Shown one piece after another: positions 1 to 9,945 of a stretch of DNA of 64,000 nucleotides. Within the stretch, counting starts at the first letter, position 1. The number at the start of each line of letters is the position of its first letter. Under the pieces are notes generated by a model that worked only from the letters and a program-made list of their open reading frames with translations, searched no databases and was not told the DNA's origin. The stretch is from Isoetes taiwanensis (taxonomy: Eukaryota > Streptophyta > Lycopodiopsida > Isoetales > Isoetaceae). The position numbers and the translations under genes were made by a program. The stretch covers positions 124,001 through 188,000 of the forward strand of contig JAJEKV010000176.1 of NCBI GenBank assembly GCA_021234155.1. Reading direction: 5' to 3'.

Positions 1-13
1 TCTGAGATGACTC

Positions 14-690
14 CTACTTGGCACTATTGTAGACGAATTCTACCAAGTGGATGTACTCATCCCACTTGGACTGCTGATTCCACACGAAGCTTCTAAGCAT
101 GTCTTCAAGGATTCGATTCGTGCACTCCGTCTGACCAGCTGTCTGCGGATGATAAGCTGTGCTCATGGAGAGCTTCGTCTGAATGGTGCTAAAGAGGTCT
201 TGCCAAAAAGCACTCATAAATTTGGAATCCCTATCTGAAATTATCTCCCGAGGCATGCCATGGAGCCTAAAAATCTCCTTTACAAATAACTTGGTAGTAT
301 CTAATGCTGTGTCCGTAGTTCTACAAGGCACAAAATGTGCCATCTTAGATAATTTGTCTACGACAACCATTAATGCATCCTTGCCTCGAAGAGTTCTAGG
401 AAGTCCTGTAATCAAATCCATGCTTATGACCTCCCACTTAGCATTTGGCACCCCCAATGGCTCTAAGGCACCTGGAATTCGAAGCTGCTCCGCTTTGGTC
501 TGCTGGCACAACTGGCATTCTCGAATATACCTGGCTATCTGCTTCTTCATTCCCGGCCAGAAATAGCTACTCTGAATCTTGAAGTAGGTCTTCATGAACC
601 CTGCATGCCCTGCTATTGGGCTGTTGTGTATGTCATGAAGAATTAACTTCCTTATACCTGACGATTCGGGCACACACAACTTGTCCTTGG
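14..690 (-). pseudogene. Integrase of Ty3 element 1 (broken by stop)
   Basis: Integrase domain of pol, which joins the cDNA to host DNA in the nucleus. An N-terminal HHCC zinc finger is visible (HDIHN...GH, then CQLCQQ), followed by the catalytic core: first Asp in SMDLITGLP, second in ISDRDSKF, and Glu in GQTEC. All three DDE residues are kept. The reading frame ends at a TAG at 14-16 after YNSAK, inside the core's conserved tail; the next codons (ESSQ) still read as integrase, so this is a nonsense mutation, not the natural end. Around 670-700 the frame shifts relative to the upstream RNase H frame. Any chromodomain would lie off the window. Confidence 0.9.
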
Positions 691-1178
691 TACAACAAGT
701 TGCCTTCCTTCTTATAATGCTTGAAGGCTTCCCGCTCCTGATCTGTTCTAGCCTCCCTTGAGAGGCTTGCCCATACCTCCTTGAAATCACCATCAAATGG
801 TAATGTCTCCTCAATCTTCTTGCCATACCCACTCGAAAGAGTTGATATAGTATTACAATGTATTCTCGTACCAAGGGGTTTCCTAGAGAGAGCGTCAGCC
901 ACCACATTCAACTTACCCAGCTTATAAGCAATCTCAAAATCATACTCCTCAAGGAATTCCATCCACCTCCTTTGTCTTAGATTAAGGAGTGGTTGGGTAA
1001 AGATGTATTGGAGGCTCTGGTGATCAGTATCTAACTGAAATTTCCTCCCGAGCAAATAGTGCCTCCAAATACGAAGAGCTCTCACAATAGCTAGAAGTTC
1101 CTGATCATGGGTTGGATAGCGCTGCTCGGCGTCGTTCAACTTCTTAGAATCATAGGCTACCACTCTTCCTTCTTGCAT
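633..1178 (-). pseudogene. RNase H domain and tether of Ty3 element 1 pol
   Basis: RNase H of Ty3 pol, which degrades the RNA strand of the RNA-DNA hybrid. Seen: [32 protein letters not shown], and the typical junction [14 protein letters not shown] followed by VVADALSR. The first part of RNase H (roughly 1179-1290) has lost its frame, so the segment joining it to the reverse transcriptase is damaged. The last residues of this frame run past the real junction, because the integrase continues in another frame from about position 690. Confidence 0.9.
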
Positions 1179-1292
1179 AAGGACTCCACCTGTTGCTATC
1201 TTACTTGGATCTGTTGCTACTATCTTGTCCTTCCAGCACTGGAGCTGTTGTTAAGGCTTCCTTAAGCTTTTCAAATGAAGCTTGAACATTTT

Positions 1293-1706
1293 CTAGCAAT
1301 GTGTTCTCCAATCTTTCACCTTAACACTCTTAGTGAGATCCGTCAAAGGGGATGCCCACTTAGCGAAGTCCTTCACGAACTTCCTGTAGTATCCCGCCAG
1401 ACCTAGAAAACTCCTTACTTCTGCCACATTCTTGGGAGCTGGCCAATCAACTACTGCTTCAATCTTAGATGGATCAGTAGAAATCCCTTCAGCTGTTACC
1501 ACATGTCCCAAGTATTCCACTCGACCTGTTGCAAAGTGGCACTTGGAGAGCTTCCCATACAACCGATGACGTCTCAATTTCTCCAATACTTTCCTCAATT
1601 GCTGGCAATGATCTTCAAGGCACTTGCTGTAGACTAGAATGTCGTCGAAGAAAACAATGACAAACTCATCCAAGAACTCTCTGAAGATGTCGTTCATGAG
1701 GCGCAT
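1293..1706 (-). pseudogene. Reverse transcriptase, C-terminal half, Ty3 element 1
   Basis: Second half of the reverse transcriptase palm and thumb. The catalytic motif reads [13 protein letters not shown] (FFDD here in place of the more usual YxDD), followed by [16 protein letters not shown] and the connection segment [17 protein letters not shown], all typical of Ty3. It is separated from the N-terminal half by a frame change near 1690-1710, where the conserved PFGLxNAPATF stretch is missing or scrambled (the upstream frame reads [13 protein letters not shown]). The polymerase is therefore not made as one chain from this copy. Confidence 0.92.
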
Positions 1707-2850
1707 GCATTACTGTAAACTCAAATTGACCATACCGCGTTCTAAAGGCGGTCTTATGGATATCCTCTTCTTTTATTCTTATCTGGTGGTACCCTGACCT
1801 TAAGTCAATCTTAGAGAATACCTTTGCTCCTTGGAGCTGGTCAGTTAAATCATCTGCCCTTGGCAAGGCATACTTATTCTTTATCGTCTGCTTGTTGAGC
1901 TGGCGATAGTCTATGCACATTCTTAGACTGCCATCTTTCTTCTTCACGAAGAGTATAGGTGCTCCAAAAGGAGACACACTTGCTCTAATAAAACCAAGCT
2001 CAAGCAATTCCTGGAGCTGCTTCTTGAGGTCAATCAACTCCGGGGTGCTCATTCTGTATGGTGCCTTGCTGGTCGACTTAGCGTCCGGAGCTAATGTGAT
2101 CTCACATTCTACATCCCTATAAGGTGGTAGCTGCCGGATTTCATCCGGGAATACATCCTTAAATTCTGAAATGAGCCTTGCTACTGGCTTGGGCAACTGA
2201 TTCCCTTTTTGGTCACTTCCATCCTGTTTATTTGGCTCAATTGCCTCTAACCTCAAAATATAGTCCACCTTATTTCTTTCTATACTCTTCCTTAGCTGCT
2301 TCAAAGAGATACACTGCATGGGAGAAGCTGCCTTCTTGCCTTTCACTATGAATTTGGTGCCGTCTGGTGCTGTCATGGAGATCTCGTTACGGTCGTAGTC
2401 GATCATGGCTTTCGCTGGCTTTAGGAACTCCATTCCTACTATAAGGTCATACCTTCCAATTTCCATGACCTCTGCCCCCATGGGCCACTTACTTCCACTA
2501 AGGTCTATGTCGAATGTGATCCTCCTCCCCTTAGTGTGCCGGATGGCACCGTTTGCCATGCTAACTGGCCTTGGCTTAGACTTCAAGACTTTATTCTTCA
2601 TTAGGGCAGCCAACCTAGGAGATGCAAAGTTATGAGAGCTACCTGTATCTATCAACACTAGATATGGACTGATATCTATGATCCCCTCAGCTGCAATGAC
2701 TGTGGACTGATTTTCAATATCGTCTGACTCAATGTTTGCACATATATGGCACTCACCCTCTATGAAGTCCTGGCCGTCCTGCTGGTTGTCGTCTTCGTCT
2801 GCTTCTGTTGGTGAATCCCAATCCCCAAGCTCTGCCAAAGCTGCCTGCAT
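1666..2850 (-). pseudogene. Aspartic protease and N-terminal RT of Ty3 element 1
   Basis: The protease active site is [18 protein letters not shown] (DTG triad near 2650), the usual form in plant Ty3 elements. A linker rich in K/E follows, then RT motifs: [65 protein letters not shown] and [15 protein letters not shown], which holds the first catalytic Asp. The frame is lost just after FEFTVM. The product processes gag-pol and begins DNA synthesis on the retroelement RNA. Confidence 0.93.
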
Positions 2851-3942
2851 GACGAATGGACAATCATGTGTTCGGTGCCCTGGCTGGAAGCACCTAAAAC
2901 ATAGCTTCTTCTCGATACACTCCTGTCTCTTCTCTTTCGGCAGACTGTCTAAAAGACACTTTAGGCACTGCCCCCTGATCCACTTTGCGTTTTACGATCC
3001 CCAAAGGTCTTACCCTGAGCTCTTCCTTGCTGCTGGCCTGCTGATGGCGTAGTTGCTGATTGTTTACTCTGATACTGCCCTTAGTACTGACCTGTTGATT
3101 TACCTTTGAAGGCTGACTGTTTCTCCCCTGGAGTTTGTGGTGCTTCTTCCAAACTTATGGCTTTATCTACTTTGGGTTGATTGTTCGGACTAGCCTTTTG
3201 ATATTGCTGTTCAATCCTTCAATGTAGGTTTCAACTGCTTGTCTTTCCGAAACTCCGGGGACATAGAGCCTGAGCCGCATGAATTCCTCTGTGTACTTTG
3301 CTACTGACAAGGTACCCTGGTTCAATCTGTAGAATTGCTGGATCTGCCTGCTGGTATGTGATCTTGGCACATAATGCTTGCGAAAGGCCTTGCTAAAGGT
3401 CTTGAATCTGCAACTGTTCCTTTTGAGCTTATTGGACTTTGCGTAGCCTTTCCACCAATTCTAGTTGCTCCTATTAAGTTTGCTGTAGCAACCTTCCCTA
3501 TATCCTTGTCCTTCATGCCATAAGAGTTGCCAAACTCCTCCATCTCGTCCGCCAGCTTACGCCTCCATACGACACTGTCCTTCCCTGAGAACTGACCCAA
3601 CTTCCTAGTCTTCCACACATTGCTCATAGCATTGTCAACTTTCTTTTGATAGTCATCTGCCTTCCTTGCCCTGGCTCTTACCTGTGAAGTATCGGACTCA
3701 CTCTCTGAGCTAGAACTGTCTTGGCTGTCCAAAGTGTCTGATGAACTGAAGCTAGGTGGTGTTGGGGTCCTTCTGTTTCTCCTTTTCCTCTTTCTGTCTC
3801 TGACATTTCCCTGATTGTCTTGCCCCTCCGGCTGTGGACCTTCCTCAATGCCTTGCTGAGGTAGTGGTGGAGGAGGTGGTGGTGCAGGTGCATATTCTTG
3901 GGCATTCATCAATCGGGGGTGGCCCGGAATCACCTGATGCAT
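2851..3942 (-). pseudogene. gag of Ty3 element 1 (frameshifted)
   Basis: Capsid/nucleocapsid polyprotein. The N-terminal part (3322-3942) has a Pro-rich stretch, an Arg/Lys-rich stretch, a Ser/Asp tract and GQFSGKDSVVWRRKLADEM. A second frame (3167-3370) carries the typical Ty3 gag segment QIQQFYRLNQGTLSVAKYTE and FMRLRLYVPGVSERQAVETY, so the frame changes near 3350. A CCHC zinc knuckle ([14 protein letters not shown]) lies at about 2859-2902, just before the protease frame. The same DGK/SYGM...KVAT pattern recurs in element 2 near 36.7 kb, which links the two families. Confidence 0.85.
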
Positions 3943-4292
3943 CCCGATTCCTCATCCGGGTGAGCCTTGCTGATTGATTGATTCCACCGTCATTCCCTCG
4001 TTGTTGTCATCTTGTTCACGTCCAAATAGGTTTCTGGGTACCCACTGGTGATGTCGGCCCTGGCCTTGAGAACTTGAGCCGGTGTTCCTTGCTGCAAGGA
4101 TTAATCATCAATGCTTGTTATTTAGGTTACACATCAATCATATCCATTTACAATTATTGTTAGGTACAAAAGAAATCATGTGAAAATTCCACTTACAAGT
4201 CAAGATCATAATAAGACATTAATATATATAGAAATACATTTCATGAATTACATGATAATAACTGAAGAGAGAGAATTTTCAATACAATTTAA
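3943..4292 (-). other. Spacer between ORF2 and gag, element 1
   Basis: About 350 bp of AT-rich sequence between the end of ORF2 and the gag start. I see no ORF or clear motif. It may be gag leader or the site of a splice acceptor, but nothing in it decides that. Confidence 0.5.
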
Positions 4293-5837
4293 TTAATCTA
4301 CAAGGCAATTTTTTCCATCATCGATGCCCCCCATGGACTTGAAGAAGTTCTTAACATTCTTCAATCGTAGCCCTTTGCCGACGTTCTGCAAGATCCTTGC
4401 AGCCGATCCCCCTTCAAGTGCTCTTGCCATCTGAGGTGCAGGAAGTTCGGGTGCCGTCGCCGCCACTACTGACAAGTGTGCGTCCCTGAGATGGCCCCTG
4501 GCGAAGTCGAGACAATGGAGAACTACGGATCTCTTGAAGAGGATAACATGATCTACAACATAATCTATTTTGGCATGCTGTCCGAAGCCTGAGAGTGCTA
4601 TAAGGAGCGCCACCGACTCTTCCCCTCTTGGGCTGAACTCCTTATGGAAAACTATCATCTGCCCTTGACTAAGGGCCAGAAGATAGTATCTGAGTGCCTT
4701 GCCCTTCAATGAGCCCCCAGTTCCCGTGCCTTTCCTCTGAGCTGCTTCGCCGAAGATATCTAATGCGAAGAGATCTTCGTGGTCCCTCCACATTGTTGTT
4801 GCATTCTCCAAGTTGATACTGCTAGATGCTTCGCGCATGCTCCTGGAGCGCACTGATCGGCTGGAGCTTGGGCCTCTTCCCGGCTTGTACAACCTGCTTT
4901 GAATCTGCTGGAATTCTTCTTCTGGAATGATGGGTTCCTGATGCTGATACATCTGCCTTATCTGCCGATAAGCTTGAATATCCGACATTGTTTCGCCGGC
5001 GTAGGAGTGTCGCTCCGCTACTTCCCTTGGGATTTCCTGGTAGGAGTAGTCGATGAAGTCACTGCCCTGCTCTTGTGCAATTAAGCCTAAGAGTTCGTCG
5101 ATCCTGAGACCTTCTTCTTGGCAATAAGGAAGGTTGAGGATGTCGTTGGCCAGTATGTACTCCTCGCCGTCGATGATGACTGGAGTCAGGGCTGTGATAC
5201 CAATTGGTGGTTTGAAATCTCACCTTAATATGCCTTCTTGCCGGGCTATTCGCCTCTCCATCCTCCTTGCTTCTCTCATCTCCCAACTCGGGTTCTCCTC
5301 CCCTTGCTGCTCGTAGTCTTGCTCAATCTGCAGCGTCGGTGTTCCTGAGGTGGAGCCATAGTATTCGTACTCCGAAGACTCGATCTCATGGATGCTGATC
5401 TCCCTCCGGGTGTCGAGAGGTGCCAAATCTAAAGGTTGAATTGATGGCTCCCCTGGCTTATTGATTGCCTTATACTGCATGAACAAGGCTAGGGCTGCAG
5501 GAGCTGAGATATATCTATGCCTATGATGCTTGCAGGTCATGTAATCTGGCATATTTCTGGTCCTGTCCCACAGCCTACTCTTGCCCCTGGATCCTCCCCC
5601 TACAGCTTGGGTAAGCGAATCTAGGGATACCCATTTCCCTCCCCTAGGTGGCAAGATAACTTCCCAGGGTAGAATCTGCTGGTCATACTGACAAATGATA
5701 TCAGTGTAGAAGGGAGTTCTGGTCAATGTTGCATGAAGATCGAAGAGGTGGTCGAAGACATGGAAGGCTTGGTCAGCAGGAAGTTCATGGATATGATTGG
5801 CAGCATCATACCATCTGACGAAGCTAGAAGGCGCCAT
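4293..5837 (-). pseudogene. ORF2 of Ty3 element 1, unknown function, one internal stop
   Basis: One reading frame of about 514 codons runs from ATG at 5837 (MAPSSFVRWYDAANH) to the stop at 4293, interrupted only by a TGA at 5217-5219 after EGILR; the frame and protein-like composition continue as DFKPPIGITALTPV. TGA for CGA would be a C-to-T change, as expected in methylated DNA. The N-terminal half holds ILPWEVILPPRGGKW; the middle is acidic with Tyr (ESSEYEYYGS) followed by an Arg-rich helix (REARRMERRIARQ); the C-terminal half has GKALRYYLLALSQG and ends in basic residues. I recognise no domain. Element 2 has a matching decayed ORF at 33885-35130 (see there), so the ORF is conserved in the lineage. 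Confidence 0.7.
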
Positions 5838-5870
5838 GGAGCAGAGATAGATGTAGAAAATGGTTTGCAA

Positions 5871-6619
5871 GGATCAATGGGAGACTGAAAAATCGCCTAG
5901 GATGCTAAGAGCAATTCTGAGGAAGGAAAAATGACAAATGGAGCCCCCTTTTATAGACTAAGGTTGTCTCGAGTTCCGTGCACAAGGGTTCTTGATGGGA
6001 AAAACTTTTGTTCAAAGGTTATGGATGTCCAAATGAGCTACCATGAAGTGCAATTCTAAGCAAAACAAGGCAAGAAACACTACATGGCAGGTTGTTGGGT
6101 CAAAATTGGTCAAATTTGGCAAAAGAGGGCCAAACCGGGTTGGTTCGCGCCAAACGCCTCTGCGTTGCAAAAGCAGGTGGTTTTCGCGCGGTCCGACCTG
6201 ATTTGGGTCATTTTTCATTCAAATGAGGGTTTCTAGGAATTTTGAGATGCTAACATGGCTATTTGGCTCGATTTTGATCTAACTAGCAACTTTTCTCATG
6301 CAAATTGGACATGGAATGGTGTAAATTCGGCCAAATCGGGTTGGTTCGCACCAAACGCCTCTGCATTGTGAAGGCAGGTGGCTTTCGCGCGGTCCGACCT
6401 GATTTCGCGAATTTTTTACTTAATTTACAAATTTTTTCTAAAATTATCCTGCTATGGGTGTTTTAATCATATTAGACAAAAAAACTATTACAATTTGAAC
6501 CATTAACTAGATTTTCATGCAAAAAATTGAATCAACTTACAAGGACAAGATTTATGTATTTATAGGGAAAAACAGTCTAATTACATTAACTTTTAATAAC
6601 TGTACAAAATTTTGGAGAC
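5871..6619 (-). other. Spacer between H3-like ORF1 and ORF2, with an internal duplication
   Basis: About 750 bp without a convincing ORF. It holds a duplicated stretch of roughly 85 bp (listed separately), AT-rich DNA, and the 5' untranslated part of ORF2. A promoter or splice signals for ORF2 could be here. Confidence 0.6.
6128..6415. repeat. Duplicated 85-bp segment between ORF1 and ORF2
   Basis: Two copies, about 6128-6210 and 6329-6415, share GGTTGGTTCGC(G/A)CCAAACG and TTTCGCGCGGTCCGACCTGA with few mismatches, about 201 bp apart. The sequence between copies is also weakly similar (CAAATG/CAAATT, ATGG). It looks like a local tandem duplication inside the element. A regulatory role is only a guess. 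Confidence 0.8.
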
Positions 6620-7746
6620 TCATGGGTACTCCTTGCGGATCCTCCGCGCCAAATGGGGGTCCTTGGGCATCACAATCACCCTTTTGGCGTGGATTGCGCA
6701 CAGGTTCCCCTCCTCAAAAAGTTGGGTCAGTTCCGCCTCGGCTGCCACTTGCAGGACCCGTGTCATCAACGACGTTACCCTGTAGTCGGTGACGAACTCC
6801 TGCATGACTTCCCGCATCAGGCGCTCGAAAGGAGCCTTCCTGATCAAGAGATTAGTGCACTGCTGAAAGTGCCTAATCTCCCGAAAAACACGGGCGTGCC
6901 GAGAATTAGGCCCATGGTGGGTCTTCTTCGGCTTCTCCGAACGTGGAGGTGGCGGCTTCGGCTGGTTCTTGTTCGGCCGGCCGCCTTTAATGTAGCGCTC
7001 TACATTCTGCTTGCAATACCAGTCGTTGTACCTCGTCCAGCGACGAAGGTACTCCTGGTATGCCTTCAAGCGGCGCTTGAATTTGCGGTCCTCACAGAGC
7101 GCGAATGCCCGCTCGCCCACCTTCTGCTTCTTAACTACCTTCGGTGGCTTGGGCCACTTCGGGTAGGGTGGGCGTGCGTTGGGGTCTGAAGACTCCCCAA
7201 CGACTTCCTCTCCCTCCTCGGCTTCCTCCTCGTCATCACCTCCTCCTTCTTCCTCTTCCTCCTCGTGCGGGGGAGGCTCCTCGATCACGACGGTCCCTCG
7301 GGGCCTATCGTTCCTCCTTTTCGTTCTTCGCTCTTTCTCCCTAAGCTCCCGCTCCCTCTCCATCTTCTTTCTTGCCGCCGCTTCTTCTGGCCACTTCACC
7401 ACCTTGTTCTTGCCCTTCTTCTTTGCTGACGAAGGGCGCGCCTCCTGGGTCTGGTGCTGCGGCTGCTCTTGGTCGTCCTCCTGCTCTTCTTCTCGGCCAG
7501 AGAGATCGCCGACGTGTACTGTCTGGACGGTCTGCTGGGACTGAGCCGATGAAGAGCTACTGCTGGAGCTAGGGCTGCCCTCCTCCGAAGGCTGGAAGGT
7601 CTCGTCTGATGACGACTGCGCTTCCTCCCCTGGTTTCGGCCGAAAGTGTGGCGGGATCTGCTTATATGACGACCTGCTGCTGCTTGCGCCATCGAAAGTG
7701 TGGGTCTCTCACCAAAGTTCCTAGCTGTCTGCTTGGTACGTGCCAT
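6620..7746 (-). CDS. Histone H3-like ORF1 of Ty3 element 1 (H3 tail, long linker, H3 fold; one frameshift)
   Basis: The ORF starts [13 protein letters not shown]: residues 2-9 are the exact N-terminal tail of histone H3 (K4 and R8 included). After a frame change close to 7690-7700 the second frame reads a Ser-rich region ([10 protein letters not shown]), acidic blocks ([27 protein letters not shown]), Lys/Arg/Pro-rich DNA-binding-like stretches, and finally about 91 residues (6623-6895) that align without gaps to the histone H3 core: [17 protein letters not shown] (alphaN), PFERLMREV (alpha1), [22 protein letters not shown] (alpha2) and [12 protein letters not shown] (L2/alpha3). I count about 54 of 91 identities to canonical H3 by hand. 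Loop 1 has canonical length, unlike typical CENH3. Total about 375 residues against 135 for H3. The product would enter the nucleus and could pair with H4. The alternative frame after codon 10 is Arg/Ser-rich and less protein-like, so I infer one indel. Confidence 0.88.
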
Positions 7747-8301
7747 ATTTAACGGTCTAAGAAATGGATGACGTAAGGCTGAGCAAGAGAGATAAGGTGG
7801 AGGAAAGAGTTGGGGGGAAATGAGGTGGCAAGATATTTAAAAGGAGGGTCCCTGGGAATATTCTCCTACCATTAATAGGCCTACTTATTAGCCCCCCTTA
7901 TTAATTACTCCAATATAACCTAATTATTAGTATATATTTAATTTTTAGTATGTATACTTAATTTCGTATTATACTTTAAATTTTTCAAATTTCCTAATAG
8001 TTTGGAGCGTTAATTATGAATTTGCACCATTTTTCACTCAGGTCTCAGATTGGCATGATTCTTCGACCCATTTGATGCAGATGCATAATTTTTACTTCAA
8101 ATTTACTAGAAGGTTAATTTGACTCATTCTTTTCATCATCTAACAACTTAGCCTATTCTTACGGACCCACTACCTAGGAGAAAAATTTTTCTCCTATTTT
8201 CGAGGTTCCATGGTGGAAATTTTCATTTCACACCCTATTAGGCTTATTAGACTACTTTCATGGTTATGGTCAGTGCTAGTTCCTGGTCAACCAAGAACAT
8301 C
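7747..8301 (-). other. 5' leader of Ty3 element 1
   Basis: About 555 bp of AT-rich sequence between the primer binding site and the ORF1 start codon. No ORF seen. Packaging and translation signals would be expected here. Confidence 0.7.
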
Positions 8302-8313
8302 GCTCTGATACCA
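8302..8313 (-). other. Primer binding site, initiator tRNA-Met
   Basis: On the minus strand TGGTATCAGAGC lies one base after the LTR end. It is the perfect complement of the 3' end of plant initiator tRNA-Met, the usual primer of plant LTR elements. It fixes the element's direction and the LTR's inner boundary. Confidence 0.97.
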
Positions 8314-8314
8314 T

Positions 8315-9945
8315 TGTGACGCTCCCTGCTAAATATACGGCACCCGGCCGTACACTCGGCAGGAAATCCCCCATGCGGTCCTTCAACCGCACGGGCCCTC
8401 CGTCTATCCCGCACTCTGAGATGATCGTAGTGCAGGAAGGGGACACGAAGGTGTCTTGCGTGCCCTTCCCCTATGGGCTCCTATCACAGCGGAAGCACAA
8501 AACATCGTCAGAACTAGCAATGCAATACAACATACTACCTCGAAGGGTAGCTCATCCACATATCCATAGGTGCAAAGAACATAATCATATGCCATAAAAC
8601 ATGAGAGCTCCTACCCGTGGTTCCGACACATAAGGAAGTCGACTGACCGGATAGGCCTCAAGATAGAGCAGACCGAGTCATAACAACGGAGAGGGCTGGC
8701 ATAAGACAATGGCTAGGGTTGACCACTCCATCCGCCCCTCCTGTGCATACTTTGCAGATGGGCTAGATCAGGCTCTGGCATGACTCTAACCTTCCGGATA
8801 CGCAATCCCATGGCATCACCCATCGGGACTACTCCAGGTTGCATCTCCCTGGTCCGTCGAGGTAGGAAGGGTTGCATCTCCCCTTCCCGGGGTCTAGAGG
8901 CTCCACGGATGGCTAGAGAATCGTGGCGACACACGATTCGTACCCGACTGAACCCCCCAAAACAAGAGCCAAGCTGACACTTGCAACTCTTGAGAGGCAG
9001 GGCAACACCATTGCCCCAGGAGGTGTCGGACCCATGCTCGGCCCACACGAAGTGACCGACCATAAGCCTAGCTCACTATGGGATCCCCCGTAGCCCCCAC
9101 TCGGCAGGGATCCTCCCTCCATCTTGCCTCTAGCCCCGTTGTGTAGTGCTGAGTCACATCATAGCTTCCATAGCCCGGTGGGTTCCTATGCACAGGCCGC
9201 AATATAATAGGAACTAAGGGATCTACACCAGGAGCATACTACATATGGCCCTGGGTCTCTACCCCCCTTCCCAATACAAGAGGAGCAACATGATCAACCA
9301 ACATCACATACATCATATCATGATAATATCATGAGAACATCTTAACCTAATCATACATATCTAACTTACAGTTAGGGTTCCTTGATTAGGGTTCAAGATG
9401 TTCAACAAGGGTTCTAGGATGGCTCTACTCTAGACACGAAATACTAACCCATCTGGAGTGCTAACTTCCAGATGAACTAACATGAACTCCACTCAACCTA
9501 CCTGCTCCAGAAGCGCTTCCTCCCATTCCTGGCATCTCCATGCTCTTTGACGTGGGTCGAAGGCTTGCTCCCTCTATGATCATGCACACCCTCCGGGGGC
9601 TGCTGCTCCAGGCTAGGCTATGATGAACGATGCTCGAAACGGGGTTTCGGGCACGTAGATGAGAGTTCAGGTGCTAGGGTCAGGAAAAAGGGTCTAGGGT
9701 TAGGGTTTGAGCCAATATAGGTGTGGGTCCACATGGGATGCCACGTGGCACCAATAGGATGAGGCTGTGTGGCGGTTTCCCAATAGGATAAGGCCATGTG
9801 GAAATGGGCCTCATCCTAAGGTTATCTAAGTTAATCAATTAACTTAGATGTGCACCCCTTGCCACTTTCTAAGGCATACAAGGCTACATTGTGACGGGTC
9901 CAGGAATATACATATTTATAGCGTATATTCCCCTGGAACGTCTCA
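8315..9945 (-). repeat. 5' LTR of Ty3 element 1 (1631 bp)
   Basis: Bounded by TG...CA on the minus strand (TGAGACGTTCC at 9945, GGGAGCGTCACA ending at 8315) and directly followed by the primer site. It is clearly related, end to end, to the LTR at 50607-52224, and shares its termini with the LTRs of element 2. The outer end can fold: TCCAGG/ATATAC on one side pairs with GTATAT/CCTGGA on the other, around a TATAAATA-like loop (9895-9940). Its body is GC-rich and CpG-rich for the region. Confidence 0.95.

Larger units (their letters stand above)
1..9945 (-). mobile_element. Ty3/gypsy LTR retrotransposon (element 1), 5' part, H3-carrying
   Basis: An LTR retrotransposon read right to left: 5' LTR (8315-9945), initiator tRNA-Met primer site (8302-8313), histone H3-like ORF1 (6620-7746), ORF2 of unknown function (4293-5837), gag with CCHC knuckle (about 2859-3942), then protease, reverse transcriptase, RNase H and integrase. 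The PR-RT-RH-INT order marks Ty3/gypsy. The integrase C-terminus and 3' LTR lie outside the window. Several frameshifts and nonsense codons show that this copy is not autonomous now. The base after the LTR starts ACTGC (9946-9950), which should recur beyond the other LTR if the target duplication survives. Two extra ORFs upstream of gag make the element unusual. Confidence 0.95.

Noticed and set aside
6620-6895. H3-like fold as a CENH3
   Set aside because: Loop 1 has canonical length and the alpha2 text is H3-like (NLCAIHAKR). The divergence is CENH3-sized but the hallmarks are missing, and the exact ARTKQTAR tail is not CENH3-like.
7144-7572. Plus-strand ORFs rich in Pro, Ser and Leu
   Set aside because: They are antisense shadows of the Glu/Ser-rich linker of the H3-like ORF1.
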